From: Bacteroides pyogenes_A
GTDB taxonomy: Bacteria; Bacteroidota; Bacteroidia; Bacteroidales; Bacteroidaceae
Strand: one strand, 5' to 3'
Assembly: GCF_048595595.1 (NCBI RefSeq)
Contig: NZ_CP184347.1
DNA length: 64,000 nucleotides
In this document: positions 52,267-61,497 of the stretch, one piece after another
How the letters are laid out: each line of letters opens with the position of its first letter
Position numbering within the stretch: the first letter of the stretch is position 1
The notes under the pieces: model-generated
What the model was told of the DNA's origin: nothing
Database searches by the model: none
The model's input: only the letters and a program-made list of their open reading frames with translations
Position numbers and translations under genes: made by a program

Positions 52267-52845
52267 ATGAACAGCAAGCAACGGACAGAAGATGAATACC
52301 TGATATTGGAGCAGTTATCCAAAGGCGATTCTGAGGCTTTCCGCAAACTGTACCTGTTCTATTACGACCGCTTATTCCGCTTTGCGCTGACGTTTCTGCA
52401 CTCCGAACCTGCTTCGGAAGATGTTATATCGGATATTTTCTTCAATTTATGGAAAGACCGCTACACGCTGCCTTCCATCCCCAACCTTCAGGCGTATTTG
52501 TATCAGGCCGTGCGAAACGGATGCCTCAATGTGTTGAAAAGCGGATATGTATCGAAGCGCGACGAGCTTCCCGATACCGATTTGCAAGTGACCGTTTCGC
52601 CCGCCTCTCCGCTCGACGAGCTTGCTTACAAAGAGCTGACCGATGCCATCGCGAAAGCGGTTGTTTCATTGCCCGAACGTTGCCGCCTCATCTTCCGCAT
52701 GGCGAAAGAAGACGGAATGAACCACAAGGAAATAGCGGAGGCGTTGAATGTGAAACTATGTACGGTGGAGCGGCAGTTGCTGCTGGCAAAAGCAAAGATA
52801 AGAAAATCCATCGAACCGTTTCTCGACCCGCACGAAGAAGAGTAA
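52267..52845 (+). CDS. ECF-type RNA polymerase sigma factor
   Basis: Extracytoplasmic-function sigma factor of 192 residues. Region 2: EAFRKLYLFYYDRLFRFALTFL, with DVISDIFFNLWKDR for the -10 contact. Region 4: LPERCRLIFRMAKEDGMNHKEIAEALNVKLCTVERQLLLAKAKIRKS (helix-turn-helix, given in part as GMNHKEIAEALNVKLCTVE). It belongs to the Bacteroidota type paired with FecR anti-sigma factors and SusC proteins with STN domains. It should drive the locus 2 susC. The anti-sigma gene follows only after 321 bases, with a large palindrome between (52920-53029). Confidence 0.95.
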   Translation: MNSKQRTEDEYLILEQLSKGDSEAFRKLYLFYYDRLFRFALTFLHSEPASEDVISDIFFNLWKDRYTLPSIPNLQAYLYQAVRNGCLNVLKSGYVSKRDELPDTDLQVTVSPASPLDELAYKELTDAIAKAVVSLPERCRLIFRMAKEDGMNHKEIAEALNVKLCTVERQLLLAKAKIRKSIEPFLDPHEEE

Positions 52846-52919
52846 AAGAACGGTAACACGAGAATAGTATGATAAAGGTGAAGCTGCATACTCAGCCTGC
52901 TTTATCCGTATGTACAAGA

Positions 52920-53029
52920 TAGTTTCCCTTCATTGAAACTTTTGTTTCCCTTTGGGGAAACTTTATTTTCCCACGTGGGACACTTTTGTTTCCCCAATGG
53001 GAAACTTTTGAAACACTGAAGGGAAACTA
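52920..53029. repeat. Symmetric 110-bp nested palindrome in the sigma/anti-sigma gap
   Basis: Centred at 52974.5 on the palindrome CCCACGTGGG (52970-52979). Two exact 18-base dyads, GTTTCCCTTTGGGGAAAC (52944-52961) and GTTTCCCCAATGGGAAAC (52988-53005), lie at equal distance, 44 bases centre to centre. TAGTTTCCCTTCA (52920-52932) and TGAAGGGAAACTA (53017-53029) close the outside. About 41 of 55 positions in one arm pair with the other. The remaining 52846-52919 and 53030-53166 show no gene. Confidence 0.93.
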
Positions 53030-53166
53030 CGGTGTCTATAAGAGGGAACCGCCGCACTACATAAAACCTGCCCCAATAAAAACTTCAAAAAAAAAGAGTT
53101 TTCGCTTTAGCAGTTTTGCCGTGTGAGTTTTCTATAGAATATAAAGCTTTAGCAAAACACATCAGA

Positions 53167-54078
53167 ATGTATACAGAAGAAAAGAATAATAAAAAGAAAA
53201 GAAAAGCCGACGCGTTGATCGAGAGCATAAGGTTGCAATCTTCCCGTCCGGGCGAAGAATATTCGGCAGAACGTTCATTTTCCCGGCTGATGGAGCGTAT
53301 CAATGCCATCGACCGTCCGGAGGATATCTTCCGCCTGCGCGCACGTTACTACCGGAAATGGCTTGTTGCCGCCACGGTGTCTCTGCTCATCGCCTTAAGC
53401 GGATGGCTCTACACCGCCTTAACGCCCGAAGCCGTCCCCCCGCTCATCGTACAGAGCAACCATACGGGGCTTGTGCAAAACGTAACCTTGCCCGACGGAA
53501 CTGCCATCAAACTGAACAACCGGTCCAAACTCATCTATCCCGAACGTTTCTCCGGAAAGAAGAGAGAGGTGTTTCTGGAAGGAGAGGCTTACTTTGATGT
53601 AGAGCACGACAAGAAGCATCCGTTTGTGGTGCATGCGGGCAGCCTGAAAATCAAAGTGCTGGGAACGAAGTTTACGGTAAACGCGAACTCCACGCTGCCG
53701 CAAATCACGGCAACCTTGCTGGAAGGCTCGATTGATGTAAGCAACGACAAACAAAGCATACTGATGAAGCCCAATCAGCAACTGACGTACGACATCGGAC
53801 AAAACAGCATGAAGCTTGCCGACCTTACGGACACGGCGGACGAAATACGGTGGACAAAGAACGTGTGGGTGCTTTCCGGCACTCCTTTGCTCGATATCTG
53901 CCGGCGGCTTGAGCAATTGTTCGATGTAAAATTCATCATCATGAACGACGAGCTGATAAACAAATCGTTCACCGGAGAATTCTACACGAACGAGTCGCTC
54001 GAATCCATCTTGGAAATCATGCGGATAAGTACTTCGCTCAAATACGAGCGCAGAGGGAAGAACATAATATTGAAATAA
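53167..54078 (+). CDS. FecR-family anti-sigma factor
   Basis: Single-pass inner-membrane anti-sigma factor of 303 residues, start at MYTEEKNNKKKRKAD; a TTG 17 codons upstream is open but unlikely. Cytoplasmic part (about 1-80) binds the sigma factor, the helix WLVAATVSLLIALSGWLY spans about 81-98, and the periplasmic part has the FecR core (QNVTLPDGTAIKLNNRSKLIYP, GEAYFDVEHDKKHPFVV, given in part as GEAYFDVEHDKKHPF). A C-terminal domain near LLDICRRLEQLFDVKFIIMN contacts the STN domain of the SusC. It lies in the middle of the sigma-FecR-SusC signalling chain. Confidence 0.95.
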   Translation: MYTEEKNNKKKRKADALIESIRLQSSRPGEEYSAERSFSRLMERINAIDRPEDIFRLRARYYRKWLVAATVSLLIALSGWLYTALTPEAVPPLIVQSNHTGLVQNVTLPDGTAIKLNNRSKLIYPERFSGKKREVFLEGEAYFDVEHDKKHPFVVHAGSLKIKVLGTKFTVNANSTLPQITATLLEGSIDVSNDKQSILMKPNQQLTYDIGQNSMKLADLTDTADEIRWTKNVWVLSGTPLLDICRRLEQLFDVKFIIMNDELINKSFTGEFYTNESLESILEIMRISTSLKYERRGKNIILK

Positions 54079-54144
54079 TAAATTGTAAAACCTTTTAAAA
54101 CCGGAGTTGCCTATGACATAATACTGTAAAGAACAAAAAAAGGC

Positions 54145-54169
54145 AGGAAAATACTGGCTATATTTTCCT
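54145..54169 (+). promoter_or_regulatory. Hairpin in the leader of locus 2 susC
   Basis: AGGAAAATA (54145-54153) pairs exactly with TATTTTCCT (54161-54169) over a 7-base loop, 71 bases before the susC start. No T-run follows, so it is not a terminator; it could act as a leader structure or processing site. Confidence 0.55.
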
Positions 54170-54239
54170 ACCCTAAGAACTTTGTGCAAACGATGATAGT
54201 CATCATCATCAAAATCCTTAATTTCTAATTTATAAAAGT

Positions 54240-57200
54240 ATGACAAATAAAAAAAAGAACCAAGATTTTTGTCAGAAATGTTGCAGTATGTGCGCAAACA
54301 CTTACAAAAAGAGCATATTTCTGGCAATATTACTCTTCACAATTCCCTATTTGGCTTTCGCTCAAACAACCGGGCAAAACGTTAAGCTCAACTTTACCGA
54401 CACTCCACTTTCCGTTGTAATCAGCGATATCGAAAAGCAGAGCGGGTTTAAATTCTTCTACAACAATGACATAGACGTCACTCAAAGAATGTCCGTACAA
54501 ATTACTTCGAACGACATGCACCAAGTGGTAAGTACGTTGTTAAAGCATACATCCATCGGCTACAGCATCTCCGGACAGCGGATAGTGCTCTTCGCGAAAA
54601 AGGCAACAGCCAATGGAAAGAAGACATACACCGTGAACGGAGTGGTGAATGACGCCAACGGTCCGGTGATAGGCGCCACCGTTTCTACCAAAGACGGAAA
54701 AGGAACCATCACCTCTCTCGACGGCGATTTCCGGTTGGAAAATATTCGCATGGGCGATGTCCTCACAGTATCTTACATAGGCTATCAGGCAAAAAGCATC
54801 GTGTTCAACGGACAGGAAAAGCTCGTAGTCGATCTGGTGGAAGACACCAAGACATTGGACGAAGTGGTGGTTACGGCGCTCGGTATCAAGCGTGCGACCA
54901 AAGCGTTGAGCTACAACGTTCAGCAAGTAAAGACAGACGACGTAACCGTGAATAAGGATGTAAACTTCATCAATGCGCTGAGCGGAAAGGTTGCGGGTGT
55001 CAACATCAACGCTTCTTCATCCGGCGTGGGAGGCGCCTCCAAAGTAGTCATGCGCGGAACGAAATCCATCACTCAGTCGTCAAACGCTCTCTACGTCATA
55101 GACGGCGTGCCCATGTTCCCCCAAACAAAAACGGGAGGCATGGAGTTCGACGCGAAGGGGACCACAGAGCCGATAGCCGATATCAATCCCGAAGACATCG
55201 AATCGATGTCGGTACTGACCGGTGCGGCGGCGGCTGCTCTTTACGGATCGGCAGCGGCCAATGGCGCCATCGTTATTACCACTAAAAAAGGTAAGGAAGG
55301 ACGCGTGCAGATTACCGTGAACAGCACTACGGAGGTGATGGACGCCTTTGTATTGCCTAAATTCCAAAACCGGTACGGAACAGGCAGCCTGAACTCTCAG
55401 GCGAATGTTTTAGACCGTAGCTGGGGAAGAGCGTTGAACAGCTCGAACTATTATGGGTACAGCCCGGCAGACGACTATCTGAAAACCGGAGTTACCGCAA
55501 CGGAAAGCATCTCGTTGTCGACAGGAACAGACAAGAACCAGACTTATCTGTCGGCAGCCGCTGTCAACTCAAACGGCATTATTCCCAACAACAAATACGA
55601 TCGTTATAACTTTACTTTCCGCAATACCACCAAGTTCCTCAACGACAAGATGACGTTGGACTTAGGCGCAGGATATGTTTATCAAAGAGACCGGAACATG
55701 ATCAATCAGGGAGAATACGGAAACCCCTTGGTAGGCGCATATCTGTTTCCGAGAGGCAATGACTGGGAAGCGGCGCGCATGTACAAGCGCTACGATGAGT
55801 CGCGCAAAATCGATACGCAATATTGGCCTGTGGGCGATGGAGGACTTACCATGCAGAACCCTTACTGGGTGAACTACCGCAATTTGCGCGAAAACAGCAA
55901 AGACCGCTACATGATAAATGCCAACCTGCACTATCAGATATTGGATTGGCTGAGCGTATCGGGAAGAGTCCGTCTGGACAACTCCATCAACGATTATACC
56001 GAGAAATATTACGCCACCACCAACGACCAGCTTACCGAAGGCTCGAAGCGCGGATTCTACGGAATCAACCGCACAAAAGATAAACAGATATACGCAGATG
56101 CTCTGTTGAGCATCAACAAATCTTTTGGCAACGATTGGAATCTGCAAGCCAATTTGGGAACTTCATTCTCCGACATGAGGACGGACCTCTTGGGAATAGG
56201 AGGACCGATTGCCGACGGATCGATTCCCGGCGAAAAGCAAGGATTGACAAACTTCTTCGCCGTTCAACATTTAAGCCCGAGCAAAACGGCGCGCAATCAA
56301 GACGGATGGCGCGAGCAGAGCCAATCGGTGTTCGGTTCTGCCGAGATAGGATACAAAAGCACGTATTACCTCACGCTTACAGGACGTAACGACTGGCCGT
56401 CTCAACTGGCAGGTCCGAAGTCGGTAAACAAGTCTTTCTTCTATCCATCCGTCGGTCTGTCTGTGATTCTGTCCGAAATAATACCCAATATGCCTGCCGA
56501 TCTTCCTTATATAAAGATGCGCGGTTCGTACGCTTCGGTAGGTTCTCCCTTTATGCGTTTCATCGCCAATCCGAGCTACGAATGGCATCAAAAGCTTTAC
56601 TCGTGGAGCAACAACACGGTTTATCCGGTCTACAACCTGAAGCCGGAACGGACAGATTCATACGAGCTGGGATTGACCGTACGTTTTCTGAAACACTTCG
56701 ACTTGGACGCAACGTTTTATTCGGCAACAACGAAGAACCAGACGTTCGACCCTAAAATAGGGGGCGGAGCTTATTCTAAGATTTACATCCAAACCGGCTC
56801 TATACGCAACCGCGGAGTGGAGCTATCGCTGAATTTCCACAAAACATGGAACAAGTTTACGTGGAATAGCGGATATACATTCTCTACAAACAAAAACAAG
56901 ATTCTGGTATTGGCAGACAATGCCATCAATCCGGACACAGGTAAGGAATTCTCCATTTCCACGCTTGACATGAACGGACTGGGCGGAGCACGCTTCCTGT
57001 TGAAAAAAGGAGGGACAATGGGCGACCTTTATTCTCGTGTCGACCTGAAACGGGATAGCAACGGAGCTATTTACATCACTCCCGACAATAAGATAACAAC
57101 ATCGCCCATCACCGAAGAAAAGAATTACATCAAGCTGGGCAGTGTGCTTCCCAAAGCGAACATGGCATGGAGAAACAACTTTAACTGGAACAACTTCCAT

Positions 57201-57644
57201 TTCGGTTTTCTCATATCGGCACGTTTGGGAGGTATCGTGTTCTCTCGTACACAGGCTGTTCTGGATAACTTCGGTGTTTCCGAAGCGTCTGCTGCCGCAC
57301 GCGATAAGGGATACGTAATAGTGAATAAAGGAGATTATGTGAATCCCGAAACTTGGTACACCACCATCGGAGGAGGGACTTCCATTCCGCAATATTACAC
57401 CTATTCCGCAACCAATGTGCGTTTGCAGGAAGCAAGTGTGGGATACACTATTCCACGAAAGAAACTGGGAAATATCTGCGACATTACTTGCTCGCTGGTA
57501 GGGCGCAACCTTTGGATGATTTACAACAAAGCGCCGTTCGACCCGCAGAATGTAGCTACCACCGGAAACTTCTACGACGGTATCGACTATTTCATGATGC
57601 CTTCTTTACGCAGTATCGGTCTTAGTTTGAATCTTAAGTTTTAA
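54240..57644 (+). CDS. SusC-type TonB-dependent transporter with STN domain
   Basis: Outer-membrane glycan importer and signal transducer, 1,134 residues. Order: basic leader and signal helix (SIFLAILLFTIPYLAFAQ), STN domain about 40-115 (VKLNFTDTPLSVVISDIEKQ... GYSISGQRIVLF, given in part), a carboxypeptidase-regulatory-like domain (GVVNDANGPVIGATVST), plug starting LDEVVVTALGI, and a barrel ending IGLSLNLKF. The STN domain receives the ligand state and passes it to the FecR periplasmic domain. The cysteine-rich CQKCCSMCAN before the signal helix is unusual. Neighbours and order match loci for N-glycan uptake. Confidence 0.96.
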   Translation: MTNKKKNQDFCQKCCSMCANTYKKSIFLAILLFTIPYLAFAQTTGQNVKLNFTDTPLSVVISDIEKQSGFKFFYNNDIDVTQRMSVQITSNDMHQVVSTLLKHTSIGYSISGQRIVLFAKKATANGKKTYTVNGVVNDANGPVIGATVSTKDGKGTITSLDGDFRLENIRMGDVLTVSYIGYQAKSIVFNGQEKLVVDLVEDTKTLDEVVVTALGIKRATKALSYNVQQVKTDDVTVNKDVNFINALSGKVAGVNINASSSGVGGASKVVMRGTKSITQSSNALYVIDGVPMFPQTKTGGMEFDAKGTTEPIADINPEDIESMSVLTGAAAAALYGSAAANGAIVITTKKGKEGRVQITVNSTTEVMDAFVLPKFQNRYGTGSLNSQANVLDRSWGRALNSSNYYGYSPADDYLKTGVTATESISLSTGTDKNQTYLSAAAVNSNGIIPNNKYDRYNFTFRNTTKFLNDKMTLDLGAGYVYQRDRNMINQGEYGNPLVGAYLFPRGNDWEAARMYKRYDESRKIDTQYWPVGDGGLTMQNPYWVNYRNLRENSKDRYMINANLHYQILDWLSVSGRVRLDNSINDYTEKYYATTNDQLTEGSKRGFYGINRTKDKQIYADALLSINKSFGNDWNLQANLGTSFSDMRTDLLGIGGPIADGSIPGEKQGLTNFFAVQHLSPSKTARNQDGWREQSQSVFGSAEIGYKSTYYLTLTGRNDWPSQLAGPKSVNKSFFYPSVGLSVILSEIIPNMPADLPYIKMRGSYASVGSPFMRFIANPSYEWHQKLYSWSNNTVYPVYNLKPERTDSYELGLTVRFLKHFDLDATFYSATTKNQTFDPKIGGGAYSKIYIQTGSIRNRGVELSLNFHKTWNKFTWNSGYTFSTNKNKILVLADNAINPDTGKEFSISTLDMNGLGGARFLLKKGGTMGDLYSRVDLKRDSNGAIYITPDNKITTSPITEEKNYIKLGSVLPKANMAWRNNFNWNNFHFGFLISARLGGIVFSRTQAVLDNFGVSEASAAARDKGYVIVNKGDYVNPETWYTTIGGGTSIPQYYTYSATNVRLQEASVGYTIPRKKLGNICDITCSLVGRNLWMIYNKAPFDPQNVATTGNFYDGIDYFMMPSLRSIGLSLNLKF

Positions 57645-57661
57645 CAGTAAACACACCCTTT

Positions 57662-59260
57662 ATGAAAAATATAATCAATAAATTATCTTTGGGCTTGATG
57701 GTATGCGCTGCAACAGCTTGTACCGGAAGCTACCAGGAGATAAACTCGAATCCTTACCAACCGAACGACTTGTCTGCCGACGATTATTTGTTGGGCTCCG
57801 CAATAGCGAACTTAACCGGAACAGTTATTTCGGCCGATGTAAACACCGCACAATTTACCGATTGTTTGCTCGGTGGACCTCTGGGCGGTTATTTCGCTCC
57901 GTCAAAAGACGGCTGGAACAATATAACCATCGCCAACTATAATCCGACAAACGATTGGACAAACGTTTTCATGCACAGCGATCATATCATGCCGACTTTA
58001 TTTACCAATCTGGGTATTGTTGCTCGCCATTCTGAAACAACGGGTAATCCTGTCCCTCTTGCCATTGCAAAAATAATCAAGGTAGCGGCAATGCATCGTG
58101 TGACGGATGCCTATGGAGCTATTCCTTATTCCGAAATAGGTTCTTCGGGTGAAATCTCCGCGCCATACAATTCTCAGCAAGAGGTGTATAACCAATTTTT
58201 CACAGAGTTAGACGAAGCCGTCAAAGCGTTGGAAAACGCGCAATACACCTTATCTGCCGACCTCATATATGGAGGTAACCCACACCAATGGGCAAGGTTT
58301 GCCAATTCACTGAAGTTGCGCTTGGCAATGCGAATTGTATATGCCGACCGTGAAAAGGCTCGCCAAATGGCGGAAGAAGCAATAAAAAGCAAAGCCGGAT
58401 TGATTACTTCGAATGCGGACAATGCACAATGGGATTATTTCAAATCTTCGGAAAACCCTATTTACACGGCTACGCGGTACAATTCGCCGCCTCAAAGCAC
58501 CACGGGAGGAGATACGCATGCAGCTGCAGATATTATCTGCTATATGAACGGATACAAAGACGCGCGCCGCGAGAAGTATTTCAATAAATCGCAATGGGAA
58601 GGAATAGAATATATCGGTCTCCGCAGAGGTATCGAGGTTCCATCGCTCAATGCGGCGGGATACAAATACTCGGGAGTAGGCGTAAAGCCGAACGATCCCA
58701 TCATGTGGATGAACGCGGCGGAGATAGCTTTCTTACGTGCGGAAGCCACAGCCGTGTTCGGATTCGATATGGGCGGCACGGCTGAAGAGTTTTACAATCA
58801 GGGCATACGCCTTTCTTTCGAACAATGGGGTGCAGAAGGAGCTGAAGCATACCTTGCAGACGAAAGCTCGGTTCCGGATACATACAAAGATCCTGTCGGA
58901 ACCAACAACTATCTGACCGCTTTATCTTCTCTCACCATCAAATGGAAAGAGGATGCCTCCGTAGAAGAGAAGCAAGAGCGAATCATCATTCAAAAATGGA
59001 TTGCTAACTGGATGTTAGGTAATGAAGCATGGGCAGACTATCGCCGTACGGGATATCCTCACCTCATTCCCGCTTCCGAAGCCGGAAACAAAAGCGGAGG
59101 CATTGTAGATTCTTCAAAAGGACCGGGGCGTATTCCTTATCCGCAGGAAGAATATACAAAAGAAGGAGGCAAATATGTAATCGAAGCCGTATCGAAATAT
59201 TTGAACGGCCCGGACAATATGGCAACCAAAGTTTGGTGGGATGCCAAACCGAATAAATAA
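57662..59260 (+). CDS. SusD-like lipoprotein (SusD-like 2 type)
   Basis: Glycan-binding lipoprotein of 532 residues that pairs with the SusC 17 bases upstream. Lipobox Cys20 (ATAC). The mature start CTGSYQEINSNPYQPNDL fits the SusD-like 2 (PF12771) family rather than RagB/SusD; so do the helix HRVTDAYGAIPYSEIG (domain mark), the repeated ARFANSLKLRLAMRI and MWMNAAEIAFLRAEATAVFGF. The C-terminus ends PGRIPYPQEEYT... and WWDAKPNK. In Bacteroides such proteins often serve host-glycan loci. Confidence 0.94.
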   Translation: MKNIINKLSLGLMVCAATACTGSYQEINSNPYQPNDLSADDYLLGSAIANLTGTVISADVNTAQFTDCLLGGPLGGYFAPSKDGWNNITIANYNPTNDWTNVFMHSDHIMPTLFTNLGIVARHSETTGNPVPLAIAKIIKVAAMHRVTDAYGAIPYSEIGSSGEISAPYNSQQEVYNQFFTELDEAVKALENAQYTLSADLIYGGNPHQWARFANSLKLRLAMRIVYADREKARQMAEEAIKSKAGLITSNADNAQWDYFKSSENPIYTATRYNSPPQSTTGGDTHAAADIICYMNGYKDARREKYFNKSQWEGIEYIGLRRGIEVPSLNAAGYKYSGVGVKPNDPIMWMNAAEIAFLRAEATAVFGFDMGGTAEEFYNQGIRLSFEQWGAEGAEAYLADESSVPDTYKDPVGTNNYLTALSSLTIKWKEDASVEEKQERIIIQKWIANWMLGNEAWADYRRTGYPHLIPASEAGNKSGGIVDSSKGPGRIPYPQEEYTKEGGKYVIEAVSKYLNGPDNMATKVWWDAKPNK

Positions 59261-59282
59261 ACCGAATAAAAATTTTAATATT

Positions 59283-60305
59283 ATGGATAAGAAAATAGTA
59301 TTCACCTTTTTCCTCATTATATCTACGGCACTCTTTTCTTGCAGCGAATGGACGGAGATGGAAAGCATAGATATAAAAGAACCTGATATCACCGCGCAAA
59401 ATCCGGAACTATATGCAAAGTATCTGGAGAACTTGCGCGCTTACAAAAAATCGGAACACAAGCAAGTGTATGTATGGTTCGACAATAGCGAGAAAACACC
59501 GCATACAAGAGCGCATCATCTGACTACATTGCCCGACAGCATCGATGTGGTTTCGTTGATTCATCCCGATCAGTTAGCAGATTGGGAATTACAGGAGATG
59601 AATGAGGTTCGTAGCCAAAAAGGGATGGAAGTGATTTACACCATCAGCTTCGATGCCATCAAAGCTTTTTATAATGCCAAATTAGAGAAAGCTACGGACG
59701 AAGAGCCTGTCGCCTCTCTGTTTGAGGACTTTCTGGTAGATTCTCTGCAACATGCGTTATCTCTTGCCAAAAAGTACGAGTACGACGGCATCTGTATCGA
59801 ATACTCAGGAAAGTCGATGCTCCACATGCGCGAACCGGAGAGAACCGAATACACGAAAAACGAACGGATCTTTATGGGGATTGCAGCCGATTGGCAGAAA
59901 AGAAATCCTGAAAAAAGCGTAGTATTTGAAGGAAAGCCTCAAAACCTGATCGACAAAACATTTCTTGAGAAGTGCAAAATGGTAATGGTATCGGGCAAGA
60001 ATGCAACGAATGAAAATATGCTTACTTACCATTTGTCGTTAGCCGCAGTGGAAGGCGTACCTCAAAGCCGTCTCGGAATGGTTGTATCAGCTACTTCATT
60101 AAATGACCCCAATAAATTATACGGTTATTTCGCCAATGGAGAGTTAGCTATGCAAGGCTTGGCAAACTGGGCGCCGATGGCACATAACGGAATTGAAGTA
60201 GCCGGAGTGGGCGTATACAATGTGTCTACCGACTATTATGAGCCAACCAGAACTTACCATTATACGAGATCAATCATATCAAGCATTAATCCACCCGTAA
60301 AATGA
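59283..60305 (+). CDS. GH18-like surface lipoprotein lacking the catalytic Glu
   Basis: 340-residue lipoprotein (Cys20, LFSC) with a GH18-type TIM barrel close to endo-N-acetylglucosaminidases. I start it at 59283 (MDKKIVFTFFL). The barrel strand that should carry the catalytic DDE reads DGICIEYSG at residues 168-176, so the positions corresponding to Asp-Asp-Glu are Glu173-Tyr174-Ser175. The essential acid is Ser175. The protein is therefore probably a glycan-binding protein (pseudo-enzyme) displayed at the surface. Its stop overlaps the next start by four bases (ATGA). Confidence 0.85.
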   Translation: MDKKIVFTFFLIISTALFSCSEWTEMESIDIKEPDITAQNPELYAKYLENLRAYKKSEHKQVYVWFDNSEKTPHTRAHHLTTLPDSIDVVSLIHPDQLADWELQEMNEVRSQKGMEVIYTISFDAIKAFYNAKLEKATDEEPVASLFEDFLVDSLQHALSLAKKYEYDGICIEYSGKSMLHMREPERTEYTKNERIFMGIAADWQKRNPEKSVVFEGKPQNLIDKTFLEKCKMVMVSGKNATNENMLTYHLSLAAVEGVPQSRLGMVVSATSLNDPNKLYGYFANGELAMQGLANWAPMAHNGIEVAGVGVYNVSTDYYEPTRTYHYTRSIISSINPPVK

Positions 60306-61468
60306 AAAAGAGAATAAACATGAAAAAAAATAGAAGTTATTCACTACACTTATCATTTGTTTTTGCGCTGTGTTGCTTAATCGGAGCAGGATGCCAAAAA
60401 GACATGGAAAACTTCGATAATAAAGTTTTTATCAGCAATGAGACGGTAGAAACGTTGTTGTTGAAAGGAGACGATACCGGTAGGGGAATTATTCAGACAG
60501 CTATCGCTCAACGCGAGCAAACGAATATCGAAGTTGTTTACAAAGCCGATCTTTCATTGGTAGACCAATACAATCGGATGTTCAATGACAAAGCAGTCGC
60601 CCTGCCTGAAGCATGTTATGAGATAAAACAGCCAAAGTCGACTATTGCAATAGGAGGCGTCAAAGGAAATGATGTCATTGTGCATTTCAAAGAACTCTCC
60701 ACACTGAACCGAGACTTGTTGTATGTATTGCCTGTAACCATCAGCAGTGCCAACTTAGATGTGTTATCAAGCGCGCGAACTCGATATTTCGTCATTAAAG
60801 GAGCTGCTCTTATTAATGTGGTAGCCAATATTAAAAACAACAAACTAAGCCTTTCTTCTTCGGGGAGCAAAGACGCTCTGAACAACCTGAGCACGATAAC
60901 AGCCGAAGCGCTGATACGTGTCGATAAGTTCGGCAAACTCATCAGCACTATCATGGGTATCGAAGGACGCTTCCTTATCCGCATCGGCGACGCCGGCTTA
61001 CCCGATAACCAAATCCAATTGGCTACTTCGAGCGGAAATGTGACTGATCCCAGTTGGACTGTAAACACAAACGAATGGACGCATGTGGCCTTGACTTTCG
61101 ATTCGTCAAACCGCTCGGTAGAGCTATACATAAACGGAGTCAAAAAAGGCGGAAGTAAATCTTCTCCTTACAGCGGTACAGTAAATTGGGGGAATAGCTC
61201 ATTCTGGATCGGATATTCATATGAGGACGGACGCTTTCTGGATGGAGACATCTGCGAGTGCAGAGTATGGAACCGCATACTGACACAGGAAGAGATACAA
61301 GCCAAAAACCATTTCTATACCGTATCTCCCGAAGCGGAAGGATTGGTGGCTTATTGGAAATTCGACGAAGGGGTCGGTATTATTGTCAAAGACCATACTA
61401 ACAATGGAAATAATATCGCATCATCCAAACCTTTGACTTGGAAAGCCATAGAGTTGCCTGCCAAATAA
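60302..61468 (+). CDS. DUF1735-LamG glycan-binding lipoprotein
   Basis: 388 residues, with Cys31 (IGAGC) as lipid anchor. Two parts: an N-terminal DUF1735-type Ig-like domain (about 40-165, with VSIAQREQTNIEVVYKADLSLV, given in part) and a LamG/concanavalin-like domain (about 175-380) containing NEWTHVALTFDSSNRSVELYINGVKKGG (given in part as NEWTHVALTF), CECRVWNRILTQEEIQ and the closing GLVAYWKFDEG. No catalytic residues were seen. It is a probable surface glycan-binding protein. The start is coupled to the previous stop (ATGA); a second Met at codon 7 is possible. Confidence 0.88.
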   Translation: MKKRINMKKNRSYSLHLSFVFALCCLIGAGCQKDMENFDNKVFISNETVETLLLKGDDTGRGIIQTAIAQREQTNIEVVYKADLSLVDQYNRMFNDKAVALPEACYEIKQPKSTIAIGGVKGNDVIVHFKELSTLNRDLLYVLPVTISSANLDVLSSARTRYFVIKGAALINVVANIKNNKLSLSSSGSKDALNNLSTITAEALIRVDKFGKLISTIMGIEGRFLIRIGDAGLPDNQIQLATSSGNVTDPSWTVNTNEWTHVALTFDSSNRSVELYINGVKKGGSKSSPYSGTVNWGNSSFWIGYSYEDGRFLDGDICECRVWNRILTQEEIQAKNHFYTVSPEAEGLVAYWKFDEGVGIIVKDHTNNGNNIASSKPLTWKAIELPAK

Positions 61469-61497
61469 CTTTTTCAAATTACTTTAAAATACGGAAA

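Noticed and set aside
52966..53042. Exact ECF-type promoter (-35 GGAAAC plus -10 GTCTA) inside the palindrome
   Set aside because: Candidate -35 and -10 elements can be picked in several ways with poor spacing, so I do not annotate a specific promoter.
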